This document shows, piece by piece, positions 5,161 through 5,625 of a DNA stretch of 5,625 nt (the stretch's first letter is position 1; each line of letters opens with the position of its first letter). Made by a program: the position numbers and the translations under genes. Location: positions 1 through 5,625 of the forward strand of contig JALOLM010000164.1 in the NCBI GenBank assembly GCA_025455985.1. The letters are read 5' to 3'. This stretch comes from Candidatus Nanopelagicales bacterium (GTDB taxonomy: Bacteria > Actinomycetota > Actinomycetes > S36-B12 > UBA10799). The notes beneath the pieces were generated by a model that saw only the letters and a program-made list of their open reading frames with translations, had not been told where the DNA came from and ran no database searches.

Positions 5161-5625
5161 TCAGGCGGTCGCCGTCGCAGGGTTCTTGTGCGCGTGGCGC
5201 CGCCACCACAGGAATGTGCCGACCCCCAGGAAGATCTGCGGCACCCAGGAGCACGCCCGCCACACCAAGGTCGCTGCCAGGGCGTCGTTCTGGTCCATGC
5301 CGAAGGACACAAGCAGCGCGGTCAGCGCCGCATCGACGGTTCCCAGCCCACCGGGCGTGAGCGGGATCATCGTGCCCAGCCGGGAGATCGCGAAAGCCGC
5401 GAAGGCCTCGGCCGCGGTCAATCCCGAGGAGCGACCGTCGGACACTGCCCGGATCGCGACAAAGAGGATCAGGAACTGTCCGAAGATCATCCCGAAGTTG
5501 GACGCGGTGATCGAGATCCAGTGCTTCGACACCACACCCACGATCTGCGACCGGAAGTCGACGACCTCCTGGACGACGTCGTAGTCCTTGTGCATGCGGT
5601 GCAGGACCGGGTTGGCGAGCTTCTG
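5161..5625 (-). CDS. Lysylphosphatidylglycerol-synthase TM-domain (UPF0104/flippase-like) membrane protein, C-terminal part
   Basis: Only the last 154 residues are inside the window; the frame is open to base 5625, so the gene starts beyond it. An internal ATG at 5595 is not the likely start. Hydrophobic stretches follow one another: a segment from WISITASNF through FGQFLILFVAIRAV, a second around AAFAISRLGTMIPLTPGGLG with the following VDAALTALLVSF, and a last one WVPQIFLGVGTFLWW, ending in a basic cytoplasmic tail (RRHAHK). The marker is the PLTPGGLGTVDAAL motif, the conserved PGGLG-x-V-(E/D)-A signature of the family, which includes the membrane part of MprF and many proteins of unknown function proposed to move or bind lipids. 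No aminoacyl-transfer domain is in this C-terminal part; if one existed N-terminal it would lie outside. It ends 239 nt before the dehydrogenase and is probably a separate transcript. The exact substrate is unknown. Confidence 0.88.
   Translation of the reverse strand, partial: QKLANPVLHRMHKDYDVVQEVVDFRSQIVGVVSKHWISITASNFGMIFGQFLILFVAIRAVSDGRSSGLTAAEAFAAFAISRLGTMIPLTPGGLGTVDAALTALLVSFGMDQNDALAATLVWRACSWVPQIFLGVGTFLWWRRHAHKNPATATA

Noticed and set aside
4760..5584. Plus-strand 274-codon frame crossing the intergenic region and the membrane-protein gene
   Set aside because: It spans parts of two minus-strand genes with clear family motifs, and its composition is arginine- and serine-rich as expected of a shadow frame.

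Overview
The window is G+C-rich DNA with codon use typical of a high-GC actinomycete (Actinomycetota). The pairing of a SigK-type ECF sigma factor with an RskA-type anti-sigma factor, next to a secreted fasciclin protein, also points to that phylum. I cannot name a genus from the sequence. All seven genes I can support lie on the minus strand, so transcription runs from right (5625) to left (1). I see no RNA gene, insertion sequence, CRISPR array or other mobile element.

Layout in transcription order. (1) 5625-5161: the C-terminal part of a polytopic membrane protein of the lysylphosphatidylglycerol-synthase transmembrane (UPF0104/flippase-like) family, whose 5' part is outside the window. 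(2) 5160-4922: a gene-free region with three copies of a 13-14 nt repeat, two of which form a strong hairpin. (3) 4921-3905: an exported PQQ-dependent glucose/sorbosone-type dehydrogenase. (4) 3880-2918: an NAD(P)-dependent epimerase/reductase of the extended SDR type, 24 nt after gene 3 and probably co-transcribed with it. (5) 2917-2829: a short promoter region with a palindrome, a candidate ECF-type promoter and a very good ribosome binding site. (6) 2828-2199: a secreted FAS1 (fasciclin) protein. (7) 2179-1589: the ECF sigma factor. (8) 1605-901: its membrane anti-sigma factor. (9) 817-206: a TetR-family repressor. (10) 205-1: a gene-free end.

The clearest functional unit is fasciclin - sigma - anti-sigma. 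The gaps are 19 nt and then a 17-nt overlap, so the three are very probably one transcript from the promoter before the fasciclin gene. In Mycobacterium tuberculosis SigK, held by RskA, drives the fasciclin proteins MPT70 and MPT83, which are encoded away from sigK. Here the likely target and the switch are side by side. If the candidate promoter is SigK-type, the unit is a self-amplifying loop: release of the sigma factor raises the exported FAS1 protein, the sigma factor and its own inhibitor together. This sigma factor has no cysteines in its two conserved domains, while the anti-sigma factor has an HxxxCxxC motif, so any redox or zinc sensing would lie in the anti-sigma partner.

The window is mostly ordinary actinobacterial housekeeping and envelope-stress content. 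The points most worth checking are the candidate promoter, the sigma/anti-sigma cysteine distribution, and the triple repeat with competing pairings at 4983-5115.
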